A DNA stretch of 44,983 nucleotides from Pseudobacteriovorax sp. (GCA_013215145.1 JABSRP010000052.1:1-44983); one strand, 5' to 3'. Positions 1-8,339 are shown, counted from the first letter of the stretch. Notes: generated from the sequence alone by a model not told the origin. Program-made: numbers and translations.

Positions 1-77
1 TCGGTACAACAAGCACTATGGGGTGGAAGTCTTTGGTCTCGTAGCTACTTTGCTGGATCATGTGGCGGCGCACCTAT
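1..77 (+). repeat. Direct repeat: partial copy of tnpA 3' region
   Basis: Bases 1-77 are identical to 480-556 inside the tnpA gene downstream. In frame 1 they encode the same segment (ending GSCGGAPI) as the C-terminal part of the transposase, then diverge at base 78, before the helix that carries the catalytic tyrosine. The reading frame stays open to a stop at 205-207 but the added residues do not resemble TnpA. The left edge of the repeat lies outside the window, so its full length is unknown. It is either a decayed IS copy or a local duplication. Confidence 0.85.
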
Positions 78-79
78 CC

Positions 80-106
80 ATTCCGAAAGAACTGCTCTCT
101 CGGAAT
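80..106. other. Hairpin at edge of the IS200/IS605-like element
   Basis: ATTCCGA (80-86) and TCGGAAT (100-106) form a perfect 7-bp stem with a 13-nt loop. It begins three bases after the end of the 77-bp repeat and about 85 bp before tnpA. IS200/IS605 elements carry subterminal hairpins recognised by TnpA as single-stranded DNA, so this is a candidate left-end hairpin. A role as a terminator of the truncated upstream copy is also possible, although no T-run follows. Confidence 0.4.
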
Positions 107-191
107 TGTTTAGCTTCAGTTTGTACTTGAAATACTGCATGGCTTGCTCTTACATTGCATCTGACAACAAAATTATATCTGGTGTAAGTAT

Positions 192-602
192 ATGTCAAGC
201 GACTTAAGAACCAGAAGACACTGCACATTCTTAATGCATGTCCATTTGGTGTTTGTAGCCAAGTACCGCCGAAAAGTCTTCACAAAACCTATACTGAATG
301 ATCTTGAACAGATCTTCTCAAAGGTATGTAGCGATTTTGAAAGTGAGCTGGTTGAGTTTGATGGGGAACATGACCATGTTCACCTCCTTGTCAATTATCC
401 ACCGAAGGTTTCCGTCTCCAAATTGGTCAACAGCTTGAAAGGAGCTTCTTCGCAAAGAATTAGGAAAAAGGGTTATCCATCGGTACAACAAGCACTATGG
501 GGTGGAAGTCTTTGGTCTCGTAGCTACTTTGCTGGATCATGTGGCGGCGCACCTATTGATGTCATTAAGAAGTATATCGAGGAACAGAATAATCCTAACT
601 GA
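192..602 (+). CDS. tnpA: IS200/IS605-family transposase TnpA (Y1 HUH)
   Basis: A 136-residue Y1 transposase of the usual length for the family. It would cut and join single-stranded DNA at the ends of an IS200/IS605 element. The HUH metal-binding motif is visible as H62-V63-H64 in EHDHVHLLV. The catalytic tyrosine is Y128 in the C-terminal helix (VIKKYIEEQ). The N-terminal strand (HVHLVFVAKYR) is typical of the family. No tnpB accessory gene follows, so the element is IS200-like (tnpA only). A partial copy of its own 3' portion lies upstream at 1-77. The ribosome binding site is poor (GGTG at 181-184), which is common for these tightly controlled genes. The protein appears intact and could be active. 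Confidence 0.93.
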   Translation: MSSDLRTRRHCTFLMHVHLVFVAKYRRKVFTKPILNDLEQIFSKVCSDFESELVEFDGEHDHVHLLVNYPPKVSVSKLVNSLKGASSQRIRKKGYPSVQQALWGGSLWSRSYFAGSCGGAPIDVIKKYIEEQNNPN

Positions 603-650
603 AGATTTGCTCACCTCCGCTAACGCTTCGGATCACAAACGCCTATCCAT

Positions 651-670
651 CCTGCACCTGAAGGAGCAGG
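651..670. other. Candidate right-end hairpin of the IS200/IS605-like element
   Basis: CCTGC (651-655) pairs with GCAGG (666-670), with a loop that itself contains CCTgaAGG, followed by TTTTT at 671-675. It lies 48 bp after the tnpA stop, where a right-end hairpin of an IS200/IS605 element is expected. Because of the T-run it could equally be a terminator for tnpA. Confidence 0.4.
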
Positions 671-793
671 TTTTTCGGCGATTTCCGATAAATAGTTAAT
701 CTCTCAAAACGCTTACCGAATCCGGCGAAAGAGCAACAAGGCAGATCGCAAGTAATCTTGCAGCTGATGAAAATCGTTTTGGGAGTCAGAATC

Positions 794-2650
794 ATGACAA
801 GAAACTTAAAGCTTGGGGCCGTCGGTCTCTTTATTTTATCCCAAGGAGTCGGATGCGGTAGCAGCGACGACGATAGTGGCGGCGGAGCGGCTTCCTCAAC
901 GTACTATGCTTACTCTAGGCTAAATATCACACAAAACTTTGAGGCGGCAACTCCAAAAGGCTTCAAACCTGCAGCATCCACCGGACTTCTTTACGAAGAC
1001 AACCGCGAAACCAAATGCCTCAAAGCAGGTGTGAGAGACTCCCTTGAATATGAAATATGTAAGCTGTCCTACGAAGTACGGCAACGATTTTTTCAACCCT
1101 CAGGCAAGAGTATCAACGAGAATCTCGACTCCTTCGAAGGCGGCATGAATGCCAACCTTTACCGGGCAGGAGGTGGCTACATACCATGCCTCGATCCAAA
1201 TTATACCAGCGGTAGCAACGTTATCTTCTCCGATGCCACAGAAGGTGAGGCTGTAGCTTACAACGAAACTAACGTAAGCTATGCCATCCCTGATGGTGGA
1301 TCTGGTATCGCAACAGGATTGGATCTGACCTTTAGCTGCGGCTACGGTGGAGTGGATGGCAATAACAACAATAACGCGCAAGCTTTCGGTAAAAGCGGCA
1401 GTGTTTGGTCTTTGGTTTTCGATAACGACGCTGGACGCACCTCCATTGGAACCTTATCCGAAGACGGAAGCATCGATCTTTGGTTCGGCTATGGTAACCG
1501 AACGGTAGACGGCCCTGAAGATGAAGTCGTAGACGATTCAACAGACACGCCTTACATCTTCGACGGTGGCGCCACCATTGCTAATATCAAGGTCCTACCA
1601 GATCAAGGACTCGTAGCTATGGCAGTCGTTGGCGAATACGGCGGAGAATGCGGCACAAGGATGGTTATGAACCAATCCGCCCTTTATTTAAAGGCTGATA
1701 TCAACCGCTATGGAGCATGCTTCGAAGGCGATGTTTACGATCAGTATGTATTAGACAACAATATAAATGAGGATAACACAGGCCTATTTCGGGCGGAGTG
1801 GGAAAACGCAGAATTGTGTCTTGTCGTGAGCGATAGCCTTCCTCAAATTTCCGATGCTGGCCTTCAGCATTGTATCGATGCAGGATTGGTCACATATGCC
1901 GAAGATGGCACGACTATCGCTGATCCTTTTACTGCCATTGACCTTCCCAACTTGAGTGCTAAAGGAGATCGCGCCCCGGCAGGTGCTCAAAAGGTTCGCG
2001 GTTGGATGGCGGGACAATTCCATCAAGGGTTTGATCTTTCTGCAGTCCCTGCGTTTGGCTGGGAGTTGATTAACGAAGGTCAGACCTTTGCTCAAGTAGA
2101 GGGCTACGAAGTCTCAAGTTATGCCTTTTCCTTACCGGACTCGGTAAACTCGGAACCCATTAAAGTAAAGGCTGCCTGCAACGCGGACGCGACAACACGG
2201 ACGGCGGAGTTCAGCCAAACCTATCAGCTAACAGTAGCCGAAATCATCGCCAACTCAGGTTCCGATGACGATGTCGTAACTAAAACGGTCAATGCTCTCA
2301 ATGGCGCTATGCTAGCGGTCGATGACGCAGCGCCAACATTCAATGTCAATATTGGTGGGGTGGTGGGCGTCACTCATCGCTCGCTTATCTCAGGAAGCGT
2401 AACCCTAGCCGCCGATGGCACAACGATTGGTAGTGGAACCTACGAGGGAACCACTGAGGGCACGTCAAACGTCGCGGAAGTGTCAGTCGCCTTAAGCGAC
2501 GTTCCAACACTCTCCCAGACCTCAACACTTTCTGTGACGATCGCTGGTTCGCTCGAACTCTCTTGCAATAGCGCAACAGCACAAGAGCGGACAGCGGCGG
2601 CCACGATCGGTATGCCGATGCTAGTTTACTATGCAGTCCCTCAAAACTAA
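794..2650 (+). CDS. Large secreted lipoprotein, function unknown
   Basis: A 618-residue protein from the ATG at 794, chosen because GGGAG at 781-785 gives good spacing; an upstream in-frame ATG at 758 has no such site. The N-terminus has a short basic region, a hydrophobic stretch and a Cys at about residue 21 (GVGCGSS), consistent with a lipoprotein signal, though the lipobox is not a strong consensus. A low-complexity SSDDDSGGG linker follows. The mature protein is rich in Gly, Asp, Thr and Ala, has several scattered Cys and ends in a beta-rich stretch. I do not recognise a domain. It is probably exposed in the periplasm or on the surface. A 14-bp perfect hairpin follows the stop. Confidence 0.8.
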   Translation: MTRNLKLGAVGLFILSQGVGCGSSDDDSGGGAASSTYYAYSRLNITQNFEAATPKGFKPAASTGLLYEDNRETKCLKAGVRDSLEYEICKLSYEVRQRFFQPSGKSINENLDSFEGGMNANLYRAGGGYIPCLDPNYTSGSNVIFSDATEGEAVAYNETNVSYAIPDGGSGIATGLDLTFSCGYGGVDGNNNNNAQAFGKSGSVWSLVFDNDAGRTSIGTLSEDGSIDLWFGYGNRTVDGPEDEVVDDSTDTPYIFDGGATIANIKVLPDQGLVAMAVVGEYGGECGTRMVMNQSALYLKADINRYGACFEGDVYDQYVLDNNINEDNTGLFRAEWENAELCLVVSDSLPQISDAGLQHCIDAGLVTYAEDGTTIADPFTAIDLPNLSAKGDRAPAGAQKVRGWMAGQFHQGFDLSAVPAFGWELINEGQTFAQVEGYEVSSYAFSLPDSVNSEPIKVKAACNADATTRTAEFSQTYQLTVAEIIANSGSDDDVVTKTVNALNGAMLAVDDAAPTFNVNIGGVVGVTHRSLISGSVTLAADGTTIGSGTYEGTTEGTSNVAEVSVALSDVPTLSQTSTLSVTIAGSLELSCNSATAQERTAAATIGMPMLVYYAVPQN

Positions 2651-2676
2651 GATCCTACAGATATTCGTATTAGCAA

Positions 2677-2708
2677 GAACGATTTAACGACGACTCGTTA
2701 AATCGTTC
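2677..2708 (+). terminator. Perfect 14-bp hairpin after the large lipoprotein gene
   Basis: GAACGATTTAACGA (2677-2690) and its exact reverse complement (2695-2708) are separated by only four bases (CGAC). The position 27 bp after the stop suggests transcription termination or mRNA protection. There is no T-run on the plus side, so it is not a canonical intrinsic terminator. As DNA it would also be a nearly perfect operator-like palindrome. Confidence 0.5.
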
Positions 2709-2853
2709 ACAGCATAAGCTTCGCCAGATTAAAGCAATTGCATCAGAATTCAAATTCTGAATCCTGTTTCGTTTTTTGATACACAATGGGGTTGCCGAGA
2801 GTGCCGAAGAGAACCATCCCCCCTCCACCCAATCCTCGGCAGTAGGGGACCGA

Positions 2854-3223
2854 CTAAGCCTTGCTATCTCGGATGACAATCGAGACAGGCCCAAACTCAT
2901 CGATGACATCATTTTTGAAAGCGTGGATCTCCAAACCATCTACACAGTAAGTCCCAACTACATTGGCAAACTTAGTGACCTTGTATGTAAAATTAGAATG
3001 TAGCCAACGACAAGACTGACTTCCTTGGTCAGCTGGCTCAGCCGTCTGAGAGATTGTCGCAAGCCTTGCCCCTTCGTTTTCCGTTGACTGTGACTTCTGC
3101 CGTTGCGAGACAATCACCGTATCGAGGGTCCTTAGCCAAATAGGTGTAAGACTCAGAAAAAAGTACGTCTCCCCGAGCCAGAGACCCAATAAATAAACTA
3201 GTTAGTATCAGGAAATGTTTCAT
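2854..3223 (-). pseudogene. Small secreted protein gene interrupted by a frameshift
   Basis: The minus-strand frame from the ATG at 3223 encodes a clear signal peptide (MKHFLILTSLFIGSLARGD) and continues sensibly to about base 3070, then hits a stop at 3038-3040. The adjacent minus frame takes over at the same place and continues sensibly (residues ISQTAEPADQGSQSCRWLHS onward) to a TAG at 2854-2856. Removing one base from the GGGG run (plus-strand CCCC at 3069-3072) joins the two halves into a protein of about 122 residues with three Cys in the exported part. It is either a real frameshift or a base-call error in a short homopolymer. The family is not recognised. The gene diverges from the one at 3492. 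Confidence 0.6.
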
Positions 3224-3491
3224 AGAGATGCCTTTCTAGTCGAATCCTCATGGTGATTCGGTTCTATCAGGCATATTTTGGTCTGCCAAATCACATAAAC
3301 TGATAGGGGTATGTCTTTTCTTAATTCTGCAAAGTTTCACCCAGTGACAGCAAATCCTAGAAAAGATATAAACAGCTGAATTTAAAAACTTAATATAATA
3401 TTCATGCAATTCAACAAAAAGAATATTGACGATTAACCTTCTGAAATTTAGATTCATATATAATTTTTATTTATATATGAGGCCGTAAGCC

Positions 3492-4238
3492 ATGGATGAG
3501 TTTCATCTAACCCTTCTCCCTGGTGCTCTTGAGATCGAAAGCAAGCATGTCTCGTTTTATAACGAATGCTTTTCTTACTGGAAAAGGATCTGGAGCCATA
3601 TATTAGTTGATGACCCAATGTTCAGTGACTCTTTTCGCCGCCAAAATATTATTTGCGCACTTTCCTCCGAAGCAGGTGTGGTTGGCCTCATTGCTTGCAG
3701 TTTTTTTAGGGGTAAGGATCATTCGACATTTGACACTCAGTATTTTCATCCCTTCGTCAAAGCTGGATTTCAGCCCAAAAGCAATACTAGCTTGATGTCA
3801 ATCGAGTACTTGTCCGTTGATAAGAGCTTGCGCAAGGGAAACTTAGGCTTTTCTCTTGGCTCTGTCCTTCTGGGTATTGGCATGAAGGTCTACGAGAGTT
3901 CCAAGATGGATTTTTGCTTAGGGACGGCTCGATCTAAAATTAACGTGGACAAAATGTGCTATAGCTTCGGCTTCAAGCCGGAGGGAACCTGCATGAAAGC
4001 TGGTCACCCCTGCACTCTGATTGTAAATAATCAATCGCAGCTGACGAGACACCCCGATAAACAAGTAGATTTTCTGGTTCAAGACCTCTGGAAAGAGCGA
4101 ATCAATCTCACAAATTATACCTATTTAGACGCAACTGATGGAGTTGACTATGCTGCAATCAACTATGGACCAAGCATTCGAAACAGTACAGAAAGACCTA
4201 AGCGATATCGCGAGCCATTTGCCTTGGGAGGACCCTAA
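3492..4238 (+). CDS. Putative GNAT-fold N-acyltransferase (FeeM/autoinducer-synthase-like)
   Basis: A 248-residue protein with GAGG 9 nt before the ATG. The middle (roughly residues 60-180) has the order expected for a GNAT-type acyltransferase: a strand with SIEYLSVDKSLRKG, a Gly-rich turn leading into a helix (GFSLGSVLLGIGMKVYES), then a strand, and a CYSFGFKPEG loop. This order resembles FeeM-type long-chain N-acyl amino acid synthases and acyl-homoserine-lactone synthases more than small-molecule acetyltransferases. That assignment is pattern-based. If right, it would join an acyl-ACP or acyl-CoA to an amine. The 3' end overlaps the next gene by about 90 nt in another frame, so the two are almost certainly co-transcribed. 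The C-terminal 40 residues are basic and not recognised. Confidence 0.55.
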   Translation: MDEFHLTLLPGALEIESKHVSFYNECFSYWKRIWSHILVDDPMFSDSFRRQNIICALSSEAGVVGLIACSFFRGKDHSTFDTQYFHPFVKAGFQPKSNTSLMSIEYLSVDKSLRKGNLGFSLGSVLLGIGMKVYESSKMDFCLGTARSKINVDKMCYSFGFKPEGTCMKAGHPCTLIVNNQSQLTRHPDKQVDFLVQDLWKERINLTNYTYLDATDGVDYAAINYGPSIRNSTERPKRYREPFALGGP

Positions 4239-4830
4239 GATTTACCAGCGGTGGCTGATTCAAACCTATGAATACGCTGTACACTCAACGCGTATCTTGG
4301 CTTTGGCTGGCGGCTTTATGCCCCTAAACAAAACACGGTTATCAAATCGGTTTATCAAACACTCCGCCGAGGAGAAAGGGCACGAGCTTCTACTCGAAAG
4401 TGATGCTCGCAATCTTGGCTTCGATATCACGACTGCCACCCCTACGCCTGCAGCAAAAGCCTTTCATCAAAGCCTGTACTATTGGTTAGGGCATGGCTCG
4501 AGCTTAGGACTTATGGGCTGGGTTCTTGCGCTCGAGGGATTTGCTGTCCGCAACGTGCCCGCAGTCTATAAGCGATGCTCACTGGCTTATGGTCCGCGAG
4601 CGACCTCGTTTTTGAGGGTTCATTCGGAAGAAGATCCCGATCACTTGGAAAAAGCCTTTGAGGCTCTGCGAGACTTTAACCAGGAAGATACCGAGCTCAT
4701 TACCAAGACGCTTCAACAATACGGCGCGACCTACGGCAATATATTGAAGGATATGGAAAACGATTTGCTATGGGACGAGTTTCCACGTCCCAGTATGGGA
4801 AGCGAAAGTATGAGGACTTATATTCATTGA
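4150..4830 (+). CDS. Heme-oxygenase-like diiron oxidase/oxygenase (HDO) candidate
   Basis: A 226-residue all-helical protein. I chose the ATG at 4150 because GGAG (4139-4142) is 7 nt upstream; an in-frame ATG at 4138 lacks a site. Residues that match the metal-binding pattern of HDO enzymes (the TenA/PqqC-like fold; family members include UndA, CADD and BesC) are E41 and H45 in the first long helix, E74/E75 and H78 in HSAEEKGHE, E129 in ALEGF, and H158, D162 and H165 in HSEEDPDH. Such proteins use iron and O2 to oxidise small molecules, often amino acids or fatty acids. Overlap with the acyltransferase-like gene suggests both act on the same metabolite. The substrate is unknown. Confidence 0.65.
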   Translation: MLQSTMDQAFETVQKDLSDIASHLPWEDPKIYQRWLIQTYEYAVHSTRILALAGGFMPLNKTRLSNRFIKHSAEEKGHELLLESDARNLGFDITTATPTPAAKAFHQSLYYWLGHGSSLGLMGWVLALEGFAVRNVPAVYKRCSLAYGPRATSFLRVHSEEDPDHLEKAFEALRDFNQEDTELITKTLQQYGATYGNILKDMENDLLWDEFPRPSMGSESMRTYIH

Positions 4831-4850
4831 CATCTATGACCAAGTAACAC

Positions 4851-5132
4851 TCAAGTGAGTTCGGAAAAGGACTCACTAAATATTTTTCTTTGCTCATCCA
4901 TTAACTTATCAATCATCTCTTTTTGAGTGACATCGAAAACCTTACTGAGCACAGCCAATTGAGAAAACGAGGGCGCACAGCGGCCATTTTCCCAATTGCT
5001 AATCATTTGAGGTGTTGACAGACCGAGGATATCGGCAAGTTCCCTTTGGGTAAGACCTTTGTTTTCCCGTAATTCCTGTAGCCAGCTACCGATACTTGGG
5101 GAATAAGGAACAGAGATCTTTCGTTTCACCAT
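4851..5132 (-). CDS. XRE-family helix-turn-helix regulator
   Basis: A 93-residue DNA-binding protein from the ATG at 5132, which has GAGG 9 nt upstream; an in-frame ATG sits five codons earlier. Residues about 15-75 form a Cro/CI-type HTH: the helix pair LTQRELADILGLSTPQMISN, then WENGRCAPS, then LAVLSKVFDVT. The tail is charged and may dimerise. The gene is convergent with the diiron oxidase candidate and divergent from the unknown gene at 5390 across an AT-rich gap of about 255 bp, so it may regulate either or itself. No ligand-binding domain is present. Confidence 0.88.
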   Translation of the reverse strand: MVKRKISVPYSPSIGSWLQELRENKGLTQRELADILGLSTPQMISNWENGRCAPSFSQLAVLSKVFDVTQKEMIDKLMDEQRKIFSESFSELT

Positions 5133-5389
5133 TTCGATATACCTCATATAAAAAAGTTACGAATCGATCCTCGTTGACGCATGGCCTCATCCTATCACAA
5201 CCAAAAAGTTTTCCAAATGATTGCCTACCGCTTCTGTTTTTTTGGTATATATTTGAGAGTAACAGATAATTTGCAAAATTCAAAAAGCTCATGACTAAGC
5301 CTTTATAAACTGATACAACCAAGAGTATTTCTATATATACTCAATGACATAGCCGATGGCAAAGATTGCCTGATAAGTTGAGGTCTATT

Positions 5390-6073
5390 ATGCTCCATCA
5401 TCAACGGGAAAAAAAATCAACCACTGTTGGCAACAACCTGAAACGTAAGTTCTTATCATTGCTTGACGATTCGGACGCCCTATTTGCTAAATTTGACTTT
5501 TCCTACCGACTCAATTCTATTGAAGCGATGAATCAATTTGAGCAATTGCCACGTTTCCAAAAAAAAGAGATTATTGCACAACTCATTCACTACAACGAGA
5601 GTCTAAAAAACACGCCTTTTCTAAAGGGCCAAACGCCCTCAGAGCAGCAAATGCTATGGCAGGCACTAGGTGAGTTTGAACTAAGAACCCCCGAAAACAT
5701 TTACGCAGCCGTAAGCGACGAGTCTCAAATTGAGATTTATGACCTGCAGAACATTCAGATATGGCGTAACTTTAATGTGTTAAAGATTTGCTCCTATACC
5801 CTAGCAGATATCTTATGCTTCACTTGGGAAGAACGCTATCATCGCGAAGACGCGTACTCGTCGATGATCCTAGAGCGTGTCGGTGAGGCCTTGCAAGGAA
5901 AGTACTCAGATATTTCGACCGTGCCTTATCACCATGTTCAGGAAAAGTTTTCCTGCGCCAAGTACTTGCTCGGCGTCAAGCATCGGTCCTTCTTCCCCTT
6001 ATTTACCCCGCGGGGTGATGTCAACGCGTTTTGCGTAGTATCAGAAGTTGATGTTTTGTCATCTCACGCATAA
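5390..6073 (+). CDS. Conserved-looking protein of unknown function
   Basis: A 227-residue soluble protein without signal peptide or membrane segments. The start is the ATG at 5390, with TTGAGG six bases upstream; a TTG at 5366 is in frame but lacks a site. The N-terminal 70 residues are charged and helical. The centre (residues about 110-185) has the look of a small alpha/beta sensory domain (QIEIYDLQNIQIWRNF and LADILCFTWEERYHRED), but I cannot assign a family. The gene is followed after 139 bp by a single-domain response regulator, so a role in signalling is possible. Confidence 0.6.
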   Translation: MLHHQREKKSTTVGNNLKRKFLSLLDDSDALFAKFDFSYRLNSIEAMNQFEQLPRFQKKEIIAQLIHYNESLKNTPFLKGQTPSEQQMLWQALGEFELRTPENIYAAVSDESQIEIYDLQNIQIWRNFNVLKICSYTLADILCFTWEERYHREDAYSSMILERVGEALQGKYSDISTVPYHHVQEKFSCAKYLLGVKHRSFFPLFTPRGDVNAFCVVSEVDVLSSHA

Positions 6074-6212
6074 CTTAGTATTTTACACTTGCTCTATACG
6101 AGACGGCTCTGGTATCAGTCTATATAATTTTTGTATATACAAAAAGACGGTTTTTATTTTGACAAAAACCTACAAACCTACACCATAAAACATATGAATC
6201 GCGAGGCAACCG

Positions 6213-6578
6213 TTGAAAAAAATCGCTCTACTAATCGACGATGAACCAGACTTATTAGACATGCTCAAAACGGAAATCGAAGACTGTGGCATCGCCACGT
6301 TAACAGCCGGAAACAGCGAAACGGCTCAAAACCTGCTAGAAAAGCATACAGATTCCATCTCTGTCGTCTTGTCAGATGTTTATATGGGTGGCGGATCGGG
6401 CCTAGATATATTGAACCACATGCAGAATCACGACAGCCTCAAACGTATACCATTTTTTATTATGTCTGCTGGACCTGCATCACAGTTTGAAAGCGCTCAA
6501 CTCTCACAACTCGAAGGCTACATTGAGAAACCCTTTGATGTTGAGGCCGTCGTCAACATCGTAAAAAAGTTTTGTTGA
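6213..6578 (+). CDS. Single-domain response regulator (receiver)
   Basis: A 121-residue CheY-like receiver with no output domain. The acidic pair is D9-D10 (LIDDEPD), the phospho-acceptor Asp lies in VVLSDVYMGG, the switch Ser/Thr is the Ser of IMSAGP, and the conserved Lys is in IEKPF. The start is TTG at 6213, supported by GCGAGG six bases upstream; the nearby ATG at 6194 is out of frame. It would receive phosphate from a histidine kinase and signal by protein contact. No cognate kinase is adjacent. Confidence 0.92.
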   Translation: MKKIALLIDDEPDLLDMLKTEIEDCGIATLTAGNSETAQNLLEKHTDSISVVLSDVYMGGGSGLDILNHMQNHDSLKRIPFFIMSAGPASQFESAQLSQLEGYIEKPFDVEAVVNIVKKFC

Positions 6579-6628
6579 ATCATCCCCCATACAGAGCTCG
6601 GCAAAATGGAATCGTTTCCAAAAACACC

Positions 6629-6660
6629 GCCTGCCGGAAGCAAAACAGCTTTTGGTAGGC
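6629..6660 (+). terminator. Possible hairpin after the receiver gene
   Basis: A 13-pair stem (6629-6641 with 6648-6660, including G-T wobbles) closes on a six-base loop, 50 bp past the receiver stop. No T-run follows on the plus strand, so the terminator call is tentative. Confidence 0.3.
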
Positions 6661-6776
6661 AACAATAAAGACAACTCTCGTATTTAGCCTCTTCATGGTT
6701 ATTGACAATCCACCGCAAGCAGAACCAAATAGCAAGGTCAATGATATCCCATTAGCCAACGAATCAAGGAATCATC

Positions 6777-8306
6777 ATGCCAGATCTACCGATTATTGCC
6801 GACATCAAACCGAAAAAAGTGAGCTTGGAAAAAGGAGCTGACTACTATTTTTGCACCTGCGGAAAATCATCGAACCAGCCTTTTTGTAACGGATCTCACA
6901 AAGGGACCTCGTTTGTCCCAAAGAAATTTTCCTCCGCCGAAGGTGGCGACGCCTATCTTTGTCAATGCAAACAGAGTAAAAACAAACCTTACTGCGACGG
7001 CACTCACAAGAGTCTTAAGCAAGAGCAGATCGGAAAACCAGCAGCGAGCGGACAGCAGGACGAGGCCACGAGCACACCGGAAGAGCCTCATGTTGCCTAT
7101 ATCCACGAACTTGCTAAAAATGGATTGAGCGACCTTGGCCACCATGGCGAAATGGGCGCCATGGGAGTCCCCGCCAAGGATCTACCTAAGTGGGACGATA
7201 TCCAGTTTGTAACCGCACAGCTGGCACGCAAACCTTTGCTCGATGATGCCGCCATAGCAACTCAAGTCGTGATTGGTCCCAAAGCAGCCAAGCCATTGAC
7301 CCTGAACATCCCACTATTTGTTTCTGATATGAGCTTCGGCGCTCTATCGGAAGAGGCTAAAATTGCGTTAGCCAAAGGCGCAGAAGGCGCAGGAACTGGC
7401 ATTTGTTCTGGTGAAGGCGGCATGCTCCCCGAGGAACAGCAAAGCAATTCTCGCTACTTTTACGAATTAGCATCGGCTAAGTTCGGCTACTCGGAAGACA
7501 AGATTAAAGGCGTTCAGGCCTCTCATTTTAAAGGCGGCCAAGGAGCCAAAACGGGAACAGGTGGACACTTACCAGGAAGCAAAGTTAAAGGGAAGATCTC
7601 CGAAGTTCGGCAGATCGCTGAAGGTCAAGACGCAATTTCTCCCTCTACATTTACCGACCTACATACCTCCGAAGATTTCAAAGCCTTTGCCGACCGGGTC
7701 CGCGACGTCACTGGAGGGATCCCCATCGGTTTCAAAATCTCAGCTCAGCACATAGAACGGGATATTGAGTTTGCTGTCGCAGCAAGCGCTGATTATATCA
7801 TTCTTGATGGGCGTGGAGGAGGAACCGGTGCTGCACCCTTGATTTTTCGCGATCATATATCCGTCCCAACCATACCCGCTCTCGCCAGAGCAAGGCATCA
7901 TCTCGATAGTCAGGGCTACGATCATGTGAGCCTTGTGATTACCGGCGGCCTCAGAACCCCCACAGACTTCGCCAAAGCTCTGGCACTTGGTGCGGATGCC
8001 ATCGCCCTTTCGAATGCAGCCATGCAAGCAATAGGTTGTGTGGGAGCGCGTATGTGCAACACAAACAATTGTCCGGCCGGGATCGCTACCCAAAAACCGG
8101 AGTTGAGGAAAAAACTTGTGGTGGATGACGCTGCAAAACGCTTAACACGCTTTTTCGAAGCCTCAGTGGATCTCATGAAGATTATGGCTAGGGCCTGCGG
8201 TCACGATCATCTAAAAGACTTGTGTAAAGATGATCTTGTGACTTGGAAAAAAGAGATGACTGAGCTTTCTGGCGTGACCTACGCAGGTCTATCTCGTTTT
8301 ACTTAA
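6777..8306 (+). CDS. Double CDGSH iron-sulfur / glutamate-synthase-domain fusion
   Basis: A 509-residue soluble redox protein. Residues about 20-80 hold two CDGSH-type 2Fe-2S motifs with the Cys3-His1 pattern: C26, C28, C37, H41 and C62, C64, C73, H77. After a short linker, residues about 115-500 match the FMN-binding central domain of glutamate synthase: SDMSFGALS, HFKGGQGAKTGTGGHLPG, ILDGRGGGTGAAP, ITGGLRTPTDFAKALALGAD and the Cys-rich motif CVGARMCNTNNCPAGIATQ, which carries the 3Fe-4S ligands. The amidotransferase domain of a true GltB is absent, so it is an FMN/Fe-S oxidoreductase of uncertain substrate. The CDGSH modules could pass electrons to or from the FMN. The gene stands alone, with a hairpin after it. 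Confidence 0.93.
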   Translation: MPDLPIIADIKPKKVSLEKGADYYFCTCGKSSNQPFCNGSHKGTSFVPKKFSSAEGGDAYLCQCKQSKNKPYCDGTHKSLKQEQIGKPAASGQQDEATSTPEEPHVAYIHELAKNGLSDLGHHGEMGAMGVPAKDLPKWDDIQFVTAQLARKPLLDDAAIATQVVIGPKAAKPLTLNIPLFVSDMSFGALSEEAKIALAKGAEGAGTGICSGEGGMLPEEQQSNSRYFYELASAKFGYSEDKIKGVQASHFKGGQGAKTGTGGHLPGSKVKGKISEVRQIAEGQDAISPSTFTDLHTSEDFKAFADRVRDVTGGIPIGFKISAQHIERDIEFAVAASADYIILDGRGGGTGAAPLIFRDHISVPTIPALARARHHLDSQGYDHVSLVITGGLRTPTDFAKALALGADAIALSNAAMQAIGCVGARMCNTNNCPAGIATQKPELRKKLVVDDAAKRLTRFFEASVDLMKIMARACGHDHLKDLCKDDLVTWKKEMTELSGVTYAGLSRFT

Positions 8307-8310
8307 ACAG

Positions 8311-8339
8311 CAAAACACCTCTATCCTTGAGGCGTTTTG
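8311..8339. terminator. Terminator between convergent genes
   Basis: CAAAACACCTC (8311-8321) pairs with GAGGCGTTTTG (8329-8339) except for one mismatch, with a seven-base loop and T-rich 3' side. It lies five bases after the fusion gene stop and could act for both converging genes. Confidence 0.55.

Noticed and set aside
2670..2939. Minus-strand 89-codon frame after the frameshifted gene
   Set aside because: It overlaps the better-supported second half of the frameshifted secreted protein and shows no signal, motif or SD.
7740..8176. Minus-strand frames of 117 and 84 codons
   Set aside because: Antisense to the strongly conserved glutamate-synthase domain.
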